Shown here piece after piece: positions 1 through 6,720 of a DNA stretch of 12,302 nucleotides (position 1 is the stretch's first letter; the number at the start of each line of letters is the position of its first letter). This stretch comes from JAKPQD01 sp029572965. GTDB taxonomy: Bacteria; Bacteroidota; Bacteroidia; Bacteroidales; DTGW01. The notes beneath the pieces were generated by a model. The model did not search any database. It saw only the letters and a list, made by a program, of their open reading frames with translations, and was not told where the DNA came from. Location of the stretch: positions 1 to 12,302 of the forward strand of contig DAOSPF010000082.1 in NCBI GenBank assembly GCA_035374585.1, written 5' to 3'. Position numbers and translations under genes: made by a program.

Positions 1-1
1 C

Positions 2-1560
2 AAAGACTCTGTATGTTACCTTATGCATAAAATTGATATTGACAATAAAGGTATTAAATATTTGACCGTGGTTTCCGATTTTACCCTGGCCAAAAACAAG
101 TATATGCTTTCATATAATTTTATGATTGAAAGCTTTTTTTCCAAATTTATTTTTAATGCTTTTAACATCCTCTTGTTCAATTTTATCATCCTGTTAGTTG
201 TAGTCATACTTTATTTAAAATTGCTTAGGTGGCGTGATGTCCAGGAAAAAACATTGCGTGAATCTGAAGAAGCCTTTAAACAAATCATCGAGCTCATTCC
301 TATTGGTATTATCATCATTGATAAGGCCAGCAAAATAAAAACGATAAATAAAGCGGCCTTGAAAATCCTGATGATTGAAGATGCTAGTGATATTCTGGGT
401 ACTGATATCAGCCACAAATTTTTGGTCCGAAAAGCTTTAGTAGTTGGTGAAGATTATGCTTCAGCTTACGAAACGGACCATTTTTTGAAATACGAAAAAG
501 AAGGCAAGGAAGTCATTATTTATAAACGTGATATTCCTTTATTCCTCAAGGGCGAAGAAGTAATTGTACAATCTTATATTGATGTTACGCCAATAGAAAA
601 GTCACGCCAACGTGAAATGGCTGCCAATATGGCTAAATCTGAGTTTTTGGCCAAGATGAGCCACGAAATTCGCACCCCAATGAACGGTATAATTGGCATG
701 GCCGACTCGCTCATGCGTGAACCGCTTGGTGTTGAACAGACTGAGCAGGTAAACATCATCAAAAAATCCGCTGATTTGTTGTTGAACATCATCAATGATA
801 TTTTGGACTTGTCTAAAATTGAAGCGGGCAAAATGGTGTTGGAAGAAATACCTTTTAAATTGCATGATGAGGTTAAGCTTATTGCCGAATTGTTTGCCCC
901 TGCTGCTATGGAGAAGGATGTATTGCTTAAATACACTATTGATAGCGATATTCCGGATAAACTTATCGGCGACCCTTTCCGCTTAAGGCAAATTATTATT
1001 AATCTTATTGGCAATTCTATCAAATTTACCCAGGAAGGGGAAATATGGATTAAGGTTTCTAAAATGGAAGAATACAACCGTAACCTTGTGTTGAAGTTTG
1101 TGATTGAAGATACTGGCATAGGTATTCCTAAGGAAAAGATAAATCATATTTTTCAGTCGTTTACCCAGGCAGACAACAGCACGACCCGCAAATATGGTGG
1201 AACTGGCCTTGGTACATCTATTGCAAAGCAATTGGTAGAGCTTATGCATGGTGAAATATCTGTAGATAGCCCTTCTCCTATTTCTACAAATCCGAGGTAC
1301 CCGGGTGCTGTCTTCACTTTTACGGTGGAGCTTTATTCGGATGAGCCAAATACAAAATCTATTGATAATTCTGATATTAAATCTTTTACCCAAATCAAAA
1401 CTTTAATCATTGGCGAAAACAAAACCGATGAAAAACAGATATGTGATACTTTTTCACTTTTTAATGTGCCAACAGAATCTGTTGTTTTTCAGAAAAGTAC
1501 AATAGATATTTTAAAGAAAAACTTTAAAGAAAGCCCAGATAAATATAAGTTGATTATCAT
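2..1560 (+). CDS. Hybrid sensor histidine kinase, both ends missing
   Basis: The frame is open from the window edge, so the ATG at 23 is probably internal and a sensor region lies upstream. Numbering from that ATG: a hydrophobic transmembrane segment at about 45-68, a PAS-like domain at about 76-195, and a HisKA domain with the H-box FLAKMSHEIRTPMNG (phospho-acceptor His214, bases 662-664). The HATPase_c domain follows, with N-box IIINLIGNSIKF (324-335), G1 DTGIGIP (363-369), F-box IFQSFTQAD and G2 GGTGLG (392-397). All catalytic motifs look intact, so autophosphorylation is expected. From about 458 a receiver-like fold begins (LIIGEN). Its first strand lacks the usual acidic pair (Gly-Glu instead of Asp-Asp), and the sequence is lost in the assembly gap just where the phospho-acceptor Asp would fall. 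More receiver or Hpt domains may be missing. The nominal stop at 1661 depends on the arbitrary gap length and should not be trusted. The signal sensed is unknown. Confidence 0.93.
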
Positions 1561-1660
1561 NNNNNNNNNNNNNNNNNNNNNNNNNNNNNNNNNNNNNNNN
1601 NNNNNNNNNNNNNNNNNNNNNNNNNNNNNNNNNNNNNNNNNNNNNNNNNNNNNNNNNNNN
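1561..1660. other. Assembly gap (100 Ns)
   Basis: Exactly 100 consecutive Ns, the conventional filler for a scaffold gap of unknown size. It removes the 3' end of the histidine kinase and the promoter and upstream region of the following sigma factor. Linkage and distance between the two genes are therefore not shown by sequence. Whole genes could be missing here. Confidence 0.97.
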
Positions 1661-1672
1661 TAAAGAAAAACG

Positions 1673-2158
1673 ATGACTACTGGTGAGTACAACGAAAGTG
1701 TAAACCTTTATGCCGACAATATCTATCGGTTTATCCTGAAAAATATCAAAGACCAGGATAAAGCCAAAGATATTGTGCAGGATACATATGAAAAATTGTG
1801 GCTCAGGGTCGAAACGGTTTCTTACGAGAAAGCCCGTTCGTATCTTTTTACCACGGCGTATCATACCATGATTGACATGCTGCGGCGTGATGCCAAACAA
1901 AGCTCAATGGAGTCTGTTAGCCCTTCGGAGTATTCGCATTCCGAGCAATACTCGGATTTGCACGAGGTGCTTAATCAGGCCATACAGTTATTGCCTGAGG
2001 CTCAACGTTCGGTCATCATGCTCCGCGATTATGAAGGGTATTCGTACGAAGAAATAGCCGAGATAACCGGGCTCAGCATTTCGCAGGTGAAAGTTTACAT
2101 TTTTCGCGGGCGTATTTTTCTGAAAGAATACATAGGTAAAGTAGAAACAGTATTATGA
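1673..2158 (+). CDS. ECF-family RNA polymerase sigma factor
   Basis: At 161 aa this is the normal size for an extracytoplasmic-function sigma factor. Region 2 covers about 10-75: DIVQDTYEKLW (33-43) is the region 2.2 core-binding helix, and ARSYLFTTAYHTMIDMLRR (54-72) matches the promoter-melting and -10 recognition segment. Region 4 covers about 98-152, with LPEAQRSVIMLRDYEGYSYEEIAEITGLS and a helix-turn-helix ending in QVKVYIFRGR. It should direct RNA polymerase to promoters released from control by the downstream membrane protein, whose start overlaps its stop (ATGA at 2155-2158, indicating translational coupling). The start at 1673 is the first ATG after the gap. Only 12 bases of upstream sequence are visible, so promoter and autoregulation cannot be judged. 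The target regulon is unknown, but the barrel protein two genes on is a likely member. Confidence 0.93.
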   Translation: MTTGEYNESVNLYADNIYRFILKNIKDQDKAKDIVQDTYEKLWLRVETVSYEKARSYLFTTAYHTMIDMLRRDAKQSSMESVSPSEYSHSEQYSDLHEVLNQAIQLLPEAQRSVIMLRDYEGYSYEEIAEITGLSISQVKVYIFRGRIFLKEYIGKVETVL

Positions 2159-3225
2159 TGAGGGCTATGAAAATCAATATAGACAATTACGAGGCATGGC
2201 TGCTTGATTACTTAGAAGGGAACCTGGGCCCTGAAGATACTGCTTTGCTGCTTGAGTTTATGGCGCTAAATCCTGATTTGAGGCCTGATTTTGATGAGAT
2301 AAAACAAATTGTCCCAGAGCCAGCCCCTGCCTTTTCTGAAAAAATATTTTTGAAAAAGACGGGTATTGCCGAAATAGATGATATGGATGCGTTTGAAAGG
2401 ACATGCATCCTGGCTGTCGAAAGTCAGTTGGACAAAAAGGACAAGCAACAGTTTGACAGTTACCTGTTGCAACATCCCCAAAAGCGTAAAACTTATGAGC
2501 AGTACGCCAAAACACATTTGATGCCCGATGAAAGTATCGTATTTAATAATAAGTCTAAGCTTAAACATCTGCAAATATCTAAAGGACGGGTTATTGTTTG
2601 GTCTTCTGTGGCTGCAGCCGCAGCTTCTGTAATTATTTTATTATTCAGTATGCCTGCCGATAATCCGGATAAAGTTGTCCAAAAGGTTATAAACCTTCCA
2701 AAAAATGAAGTTGTTGCGGTTCAAAAAACTGCTGAAGCTCCTGTTTTAGAAAGCAAACAGATAGCTAAAATGCTAAAAAACCCGAAAAAAGAGCAATTTG
2801 CACAGAAAACCGATACTGTAGAGGCTGTAAATAAAAACCTGCGTGAAGAAGAAATTGTCTTAGAGCCTATATTAGCTATTGAAGCTAAGCCTCTTGAAAA
2901 TATAGAAGCTGAAATAGTTGCTCATTTACCTGTACAATATCTTAAAACCAATATGCCTGTTGGTGTAAATGAACAGTATGCTTTCAGAGACATCACTTTA
3001 CCTGAATTGGTAAGCAACAGGTTTAATGAATTTATTAAAGACAAAAGCATTGCCAATGACAATGTTGTAAACTTCTGGTCAGTAGCCAACTTTGCTTTGA
3101 AAAAAATTAACCAGGCAGCAGGTACTGATTTGAAGCTCAAAAAAGCTTATGATGAAAAAAACGGCAAGGTGATATACGTGATGAAAACAGATTTATTCAG
3201 TTTTTATCGCGAAAAACAAAAATAA
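2155..3225 (+). CDS. Transmembrane anti-sigma factor-like protein with duplicated N-terminal module
   Basis: The 356-aa protein has a single transmembrane segment at about 146-166 (alanine-rich, then IILLF). The ~145-residue N-terminus is predicted cytoplasmic and the ~190-residue C-terminus periplasmic. The N-terminus starts with a short helical module (about 12-49, YEAWLLDYLEGNLGPED...LNPDL) like those that open many Bacteroidota anti-sigma factors. A second region of the same length (about 80-117, FERTCILAVESQLDKKD...HP) looks like a diverged repeat. The periplasmic part is a Lys/Glu/Pro/Val-rich stretch followed by a conserved-looking C-terminal segment (about 312-353, VANFALKKINQAAGTDL...LFSFYR). 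Overlap with the sigma gene by ATGA strongly suggests it binds and holds that sigma factor. In-frame ATGs at 2155, 2158 and 2167 compete. The 2155 start gives the overlap, while 2167 (MKIN) is a plausible alternative. No zinc-finger Cys/His motif is seen. Confidence 0.8.
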   Translation: MMRAMKINIDNYEAWLLDYLEGNLGPEDTALLLEFMALNPDLRPDFDEIKQIVPEPAPAFSEKIFLKKTGIAEIDDMDAFERTCILAVESQLDKKDKQQFDSYLLQHPQKRKTYEQYAKTHLMPDESIVFNNKSKLKHLQISKGRVIVWSSVAAAAASVIILLFSMPADNPDKVVQKVINLPKNEVVAVQKTAEAPVLESKQIAKMLKNPKKEQFAQKTDTVEAVNKNLREEEIVLEPILAIEAKPLENIEAEIVAHLPVQYLKTNMPVGVNEQYAFRDITLPELVSNRFNEFIKDKSIANDNVVNFWSVANFALKKINQAAGTDLKLKKAYDEKNGKVIYVMKTDLFSFYREKQK

Positions 3226-3333
3226 GTGTAACAAACCGCAGAGCTCGTAAGTCATACTTCAAAACCGATTAAAAATATGCTTTTTGAAAGAATGTATAAA
3301 AGTTGATTGTTGAACAGAAAAAATTATTTACAG

Positions 3334-4380
3334 ATGAAAAAAATATATTTATTAGGAATTGTTTTTTTGGTGGCAGTTGTTGGCAAAAGTCAGGATGTTG
3401 GCAACACAGCTTTAATTAACAGAGATGATAATGCCGTGGTATCTGAAGATAGCTCAAAAGCCGCGTCAGGTAAAACTGCAAACGAATATTATGCTGAGAA
3501 AGATTCGGACCGGCAAATATTAGGAGATAGGCCTAAAGTAGTAAAAACAAACGGGGACACTACCCGCATTGCCCTTGGTAAAAAAGGCATCACTATCGTT
3601 GAAAAAAATGGCAAAACTACTGTTCAGATTGATAATATTGAGAATGATAAAGACAATAATGATAACAGCAACAATGATAGTTACCCTGAGGTACCGGAAG
3701 CTGGCTTCCCGCGATGGCAGGAGCATAAATTTCATAGCCCGAAATTTGAACCTCATTGGGCCGGCATCGAAATTTTCCTCAATAATTTTGTCACTTCCGG
3801 TTTGTCTTTGAACCTGCCCAAAGAGAGCCAATTTTTGGAGCTGGATGCTGCCAAATCTATCGGGGTAAGGGTAAACATTCTTGAATTTCCTATTGCCATT
3901 ACCAATGAACAAGGTTTTTCTACTGGTTTGGGGTTTGAATTTAATAGTTACTATTTCTCCAGCGACACAAACAATATCCAAAAAAGTAACGGCTATATCG
4001 TTTATAAAAACAAACCTGCCGGGGCAGGAAATTATTCAAAAAATAAAATTAAAGATACTTATCTCAACGTACCATTGTTTTACGAAATTCAGTTTCCGTT
4101 AGGAAGTAGCAAAAGGCCTTTGTATTTTTCTTTTGGGGTTATTGGCGGATTAAAGCTGGGTTCAACCACCAAAGAATACTATACCCTCAATGGAGAAGAC
4201 AAAAAAGACATAACCAAAGGCGATTTTTACATGTCTCCTATCCGCCTGGCGTACCAGGCAAGAATAGGATACCGCCGTCTTCACCTTTTTGCTACTTACT
4301 ATGATACTCCATTTTTCAGAAAAGGCAAAGGCCCTGAAGTGCATCCTTTTGATATAGGCATTATGCTCCTCAATTGGTAG
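3334..4380 (+). CDS. Secreted outer-membrane beta-barrel protein (PorT-like), probable partner of the sigma/anti-sigma pair
   Basis: I take the ATG at 3334 (348 aa) because it begins a clean Sec signal peptide (MKKIYLLGIVFLVAVVG, cleavage near residue 20). An in-frame TTG at 3307 would add nine residues before it. After the signal comes a polar region containing DTTRIALGKKGITIVEKNG, then an Asp/Asn-rich linker around 105-115. The C-terminal ~220 residues show alternating hydrophobic/aromatic strands (GIEIFLNNF, IGVRVNILEF, GLGFEFNSYYF, LYFSFGVIGG, HLFATYY) and end in IGIMLLNW. This is typical of small Bacteroidota outer-membrane barrels. The gene lies 108 bases after the anti-sigma gene with no terminator between, and a strong terminator follows it, so co-transcription is likely. 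It may be the output or the envelope signal source of the sigma pathway. That role is inferred from position. The exact family is not certain. Confidence 0.75.
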   Translation: MKKIYLLGIVFLVAVVGKSQDVGNTALINRDDNAVVSEDSSKAASGKTANEYYAEKDSDRQILGDRPKVVKTNGDTTRIALGKKGITIVEKNGKTTVQIDNIENDKDNNDNSNNDSYPEVPEAGFPRWQEHKFHSPKFEPHWAGIEIFLNNFVTSGLSLNLPKESQFLELDAAKSIGVRVNILEFPIAITNEQGFSTGLGFEFNSYYFSSDTNNIQKSNGYIVYKNKPAGAGNYSKNKIKDTYLNVPLFYEIQFPLGSSKRPLYFSFGVIGGLKLGSTTKEYYTLNGEDKKDITKGDFYMSPIRLAYQARIGYRRLHLFATYYDTPFFRKGKGPEVHPFDIGIMLLNW

Positions 4381-4403
4381 TACCCTGGTAGTACTTTATA
4401 TGC

Positions 4404-4439
4404 AGTGCAGCCTGTGTAAAAGTGGGCTGCACTTTTTTT
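4404..4439 (+). terminator. Rho-independent terminator of the first sigma operon
   Basis: A perfect 9-bp stem (AGTGCAGCC at 4404-4412 with GGCTGCACT at 4425-4433) has a 12-base loop and runs into a tract of T residues. It lies 24 bases after the barrel gene stop. Confidence 0.92.
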
Positions 4440-4507
4440 ACAATAGGATCGTCTTTAAACACTTTTTTTATTCAACTCAAATTCAATATTAAAAAATACT
4501 TAATCTA

Positions 4508-4558
4508 TTAAGAAATTGTAATCCTGCAATTTAATAAATTGCATCAAACAATTCTTAA
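4508..4558. repeat. Nested inverted repeat (possible operator or cruciform)
   Basis: The outer arms are TTAAGAAATTG (4508-4518) and CAATTCTTAA (4549-4558), complementary apart from one extra A. Inside them lies a perfect 8-bp inverted repeat, TGCAATTT (4525-4532) and AAATTGCA (4536-4543), with a 3-base centre. There is no T tract after it, so it is not a terminator. It sits about 190 bases before the sigma gene. A protein-binding site is possible but unproven. Confidence 0.5.
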
Positions 4559-4590
4559 ATCAGCTTTTCCTTTTTATAATGGGAGCGTTA

Positions 4591-4645
4591 ACCCCACTAA
4601 ATCATATAATTCGACAAAATATTGCCTTCTAATAATTAATTTGGG
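4591..4645. repeat. 55-bp repeat, copy 1
   Basis: It matches 6395-6449 without gaps at 45 of 55 positions by hand count. The ends are strongly conserved (ACTAAATCATATA on the left, ATTAATTTGGG on the right) and the centre is diverged. The ends form an imperfect inverted repeat (about 10 of 14 pairs in this copy). It lies 103 bases upstream of the second sigma gene, in the same orientation as copy 2. Confidence 0.75.
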
Positions 4646-4748
4646 TTGAAAAAAATTATATCAAAAGAAAAACGTGTTTTGTGTGTCAAAATAACATATG
4701 CTGTTGAATAAAATAGAGAATATCCCGTTATATCGGTATTAAAGTTAT

Positions 4749-5303
4749 ATGGACGATTTTTCATTTCTGTTAGAGCATATCAAGAATAATAACGAACAGG
4801 CTTTTGTCAGGTTAGTAGAAGCCTATAATGGTATGGTTTTTCAATTAGCTTTTTCGTTTTTGAAAAATACCGAAGAAGCAGAAGACCTCACCCAGGATGT
4901 TTTTCTTTCGGTATATGAAAATATAGGCCAATTTCGCAACGAATCATCTTTAAAGACATGGATATACCGTATAACCGTCAATAAGTCGCTAAACAGGCAG
5001 CGAAAGCTCAAATGGTGCCGCTTTTTTCGCCCTATAGGATCAGTTCCGTCAGATGATAAAAACCTGATTACTGAAGATACTAATCCGCAATATGCCGTTT
5101 TAAACAAAGAATTGAAGGCTAAGCTTACTAATGCCATTGACAATTTGCCTGAAAGGCAGCGTACGGCTTTTACCCTTTACAAATATCAAGACCTGGGGCA
5201 CCAGGAAATAGCCGAAATTATGGGTTTATCTGTTTCGGCTGTAGAGTCGCTTATCCATAGGGCAAAACAAAATTTGCAGGCAGCTTTGGCAGAATTCCGA
5301 TAA
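4749..5303 (+). CDS. ECF-family RNA polymerase sigma factor (second)
   Basis: This 184-aa sigma factor has region 2 at about 17-88: DLTQDVFLSVYENI (47-60) for core binding, and LKTWIYRITVNKSLNRQRK (68-86) for promoter opening and -10 contact. A Pro/Asp-rich linker (about 95-115) follows, then region 4 at about 125-178 with LPERQRTAFTLYKYQDLGHQEIAEIMGLSVSAVESLIHRAK carrying the helix-turn-helix. It differs clearly from the first sigma factor in sequence and linker, so the two are separate ECF groups. The start at 4749 is the first ATG of the domain. It is followed 53 bases later by a zf-HC2 anti-sigma gene and then a membrane-anchored sensor-like gene. This order resembles metal-responsive cnr/ncc-type sigma systems, with the sigma factor normally held at the membrane. 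Confidence 0.94.
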   Translation: MDDFSFLLEHIKNNNEQAFVRLVEAYNGMVFQLAFSFLKNTEEAEDLTQDVFLSVYENIGQFRNESSLKTWIYRITVNKSLNRQRKLKWCRFFRPIGSVPSDDKNLITEDTNPQYAVLNKELKAKLTNAIDNLPERQRTAFTLYKYQDLGHQEIAEIMGLSVSAVESLIHRAKQNLQAALAEFR

Positions 5304-5356
5304 TTTTATGCAAGAAAAACGAAATGTAATTGTCTATTATATAGAATATTTAAAAA

Positions 5357-5755
5357 ATGAAATGTAACAAAAAATATGATTTTTTTGCTTATCAAAAGAG
5401 AAATATATCTCCTGTTTTGCTACGCGAAATTGAAAACCATATTGCCGGTTGTGACAAATGCAGAAATGTATCTATGCAGGTAAAGCTTTTAGAAATGGCT
5501 ATAAATGAGCAAAAGCTCATAAGGCCTGACGCTTTTATGTCGCAACGCATTGTGGCTAAAATAACAAACAGACAATCGTTTGCAGGTATTCTGAGGCCAA
5601 TGCCTGCATTTGCAATAATTATTTTATTGGCATTATTTGTAGGAATCGGAATTGGCATTTTTGCCACCAAATCATCACAACAAACTATTGAAGTTTTTAG
5701 TTGGAACGATCAGGAGCAGGAAGTAATAGAAATGGCATTTTTAAACGAAAACTGA
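5357..5755 (+). CDS. zf-HC2-type membrane anti-sigma factor
   Basis: This 132-aa protein has an N-terminal zinc-finger-like anti-sigma motif. Cys3 is followed by His28-x3-Cys32-x2-Cys35 (ENHIAGCDKCRN), the H-x3-C-x2-C signature of zf-HC2/ZAS anti-sigma domains. One transmembrane helix spans about 83-103 (AFAIIILLALFVGIGIGIF), and only a short acidic tail of about 27 residues lies beyond it. The cytoplasmic domain should clamp the upstream sigma factor. With so small a periplasmic tail, sensing is probably done by the next gene product, which starts five bases after this stop. It could in principle be a redox sensor, as some ZAS proteins are, but position favours partnership with the sensor protein. 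The 53-base spacer from the sigma gene holds no terminator. Confidence 0.85.
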   Translation: MKCNKKYDFFAYQKRNISPVLLREIENHIAGCDKCRNVSMQVKLLEMAINEQKLIRPDAFMSQRIVAKITNRQSFAGILRPMPAFAIIILLALFVGIGIGIFATKSSQQTIEVFSWNDQEQEVIEMAFLNEN

Positions 5756-5760
5756 TAAAA

Positions 5761-6312
5761 ATGGGAAACAACCTAAGTACAAATAAAAAACTTATATGGA
5801 CAATTATTGCTCTTGCCTTATTGAACATAGCAACAATAAGTACTGTTTTTTGGCGTTTTTACCATGATGGACATGACAGGTTTGAAAAGCAGCGCCATGA
5901 AAGGCGCGTTGAAAATCCCGACAGGATGAAATATTTTATAAAAGACAAGCTTCATCTTTCAGACCATCAATTTGCCCAATTTGAAAAATTTGACGCTGTT
6001 TTTAAACAACAGACAAAACAATGTTTTGATAAAATGGAAGACATCAGGCATTCTATGCTTAACGAAATGACATCAGAAAAACCCGATACAGCACGGCTTA
6101 TGGCCTATAGCAATGAATTGGGGCAACAACATATCATCCTGAAAAAACATCTTATTGAAATGTACTTTAATCTTAAAAGCATTTGTGATAAAGAGCAACA
6201 GCAAAAATTATCTGCAATTTTTAAAAATATGATCGCACGCGATAATATGCAACCTTCTATGCGTGGCATGAAAAGAAAAACAGATGGTTGCCGTTCCTCT
6301 AAGCACGAGTAA
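5761..6312 (+). CDS. Membrane-anchored Spy/CpxP/CnrX-like periplasmic (heavy-metal or envelope) sensor
   Basis: I take the ATG at 5761 (183 aa), five bases after the anti-sigma stop. The longer frame begins with a TTG inside that gene and adds a non-conserved tail. An uncleaved-looking N-terminal helix (about 11-31) anchors a periplasmic all-helical domain. It contains an LTxxQ-like segment, LHLSDHQFAQFEKF (64-77), and a second segment, ICDKEQQQKLSAIF (141-154), the pattern of the metal-resistance/Spy-CpxP superfamily. Candidate ligands are His35, His38 and His46 near the membrane, and His130-x3-Met134 with Cys142. CnrX uses an H-x3-M pair as I recall it, so cobalt, nickel or copper sensing is conceivable. 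The C-terminal tail is rich in Met, Lys, Cys and His. As third gene of a sigma/zf-HC2 operon it probably modulates the anti-sigma factor. The metal is unknown, and a general envelope-stress chaperone is an alternative. Confidence 0.75.
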   Translation: MGNNLSTNKKLIWTIIALALLNIATISTVFWRFYHDGHDRFEKQRHERRVENPDRMKYFIKDKLHLSDHQFAQFEKFDAVFKQQTKQCFDKMEDIRHSMLNEMTSEKPDTARLMAYSNELGQQHIILKKHLIEMYFNLKSICDKEQQQKLSAIFKNMIARDNMQPSMRGMKRKTDGCRSSKHE

Positions 6313-6354
6313 GCCTTTTGTTTGTTTAATTGTTTAAGGTTAATGTTTGGTTTT

Positions 6355-6390
6355 CCGGTCTGTACTTAGTAAGTATAGGCCGGATTTTTT
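6355..6390 (+). terminator. Rho-independent terminator of the second sigma operon
   Basis: A 13-bp stem (CCGGTCTGTACTT at 6355-6367 with AAGTATAGGCCGG at 6371-6383), with two G-T wobble pairs and a 3-base loop, is followed by A and six Ts (6385-6390). Confidence 0.9.
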
Positions 6391-6394
6391 ATAA

Positions 6395-6449
6395 ACCCAA
6401 CTAAATCATATAGTTCGGCTTTATAAAGCCTTTTAATGATTAATTTGGG
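6395..6449. repeat. 55-bp repeat, copy 2 (palindromic)
   Basis: This is the same element as 4591-4645, 1804 bases away and in the same orientation. This copy is the more symmetrical: the arms CCCAACTAAATCAT (6396-6409) and ATGATTAATTTGGG (6436-6449) pair at 12 of 14 positions. Between them sits a perfect 14-bp palindrome, GGCTTTATAAAGCC (6417-6430). It begins four bases after the terminator T tract. Confidence 0.75.
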
Positions 6450-6669
6450 ATTATAAGGGTGAAAGAATTAAGGCGTTATGAGTTTTTTGAGCAACTTTTT
6501 TCGATGAAAAAGTTGCAAAGTGACTTTATATTTGTGCTATTCAATTCTTTTTAAACAACAATTGACAATGTTATTTTTCATTGAACTGATGTTAGTATAT
6601 CATAAATTACCTTTAATACGTAGATTTATAGCATATTAAACATTTTTTTCAAAAAAAGCATTGTAGTTT
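6450..6669. other. AT-rich spacer before tRNA-Gln
   Basis: No gene is supported. The stretch contains a perfect 10-bp hairpin (6491-6516) followed 10 bases later by a TAnnTTTG-like sequence, TATATTTG (6527-6534), which lacks a TTG at the usual upstream distance. Only very short reading frames follow. The rest is low-complexity A/T sequence. Confidence 0.5.
6491..6516. repeat. Perfect 10-bp inverted repeat
   Basis: GCAACTTTTT (6491-6500) and AAAAAGTTGC (6507-6516) flank a 6-base loop, TCGATG. No T or A tract lies outside either arm, so a terminator role is weak. It could be an operator or a short RNA hairpin. Confidence 0.55.
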
Positions 6670-6698
6670 TTTGTAAATATGAAATTTGATTAACTTTG
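6670..6698 (+). promoter_or_regulatory. Bacteroidota-type promoter of tRNA-Gln
   Basis: The -7 element TAACTTTG (6691-6698) fits TAnnTTTG exactly, and a TTTG at 6670-6673 may act as the -33 element (17-base spacer, slightly short). Its end is 22 bases before the tRNA. The core is nearly identical to the typA promoter (8813-8833, minus strand). Confidence 0.75.
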
Positions 6699-6720
6699 CA
6701 ACGCTAAAATTTAAAGCTAT

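Larger units (their letters stand above)
4440..4748. other. AT-rich spacer upstream of the second sigma operon
   Basis: No convincing gene is present. The stretch holds a nested inverted repeat (4508-4558), the first copy of a 55-bp repeat (4591-4645) and about 100 bases of AT-rich leader before the sigma gene. I see no clear TAnnTTTG promoter in the leader. If the operon is driven by its own ECF factor, its promoter would not resemble the housekeeping one. Confidence 0.6.

Noticed and set aside
574..1119. 181-codon minus-strand frame inside the histidine kinase
   Set aside because: It mirrors conserved HisKA/HATPase codons on the opposite strand. The product is Ser/Ile/Leu-rich without domain features.
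4591..4645. 55-bp repeat as a phage or integrative-element attachment site flanking a mobile island
   Set aside because: No integrase, recombinase or phage gene lies between the copies, and neither copy overlaps a tRNA end. Kept only as a repeat of unknown role.
5701..5760. Upstream TTG start for the CnrX/Spy-like gene
   Set aside because: It would overlap the anti-sigma coding region by 55 bases and add 20 residues ahead of the N-terminal membrane anchor. The ATG at 5761 gives a normal N-terminus and tight spacing.
6459..6554. Short GTG-started frame (about 31 codons) between the second operon and tRNA-Gln
   Set aside because: Very short, rare start, no promoter immediately upstream, and it runs across a DNA hairpin. 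Chance frame in AT-rich DNA.
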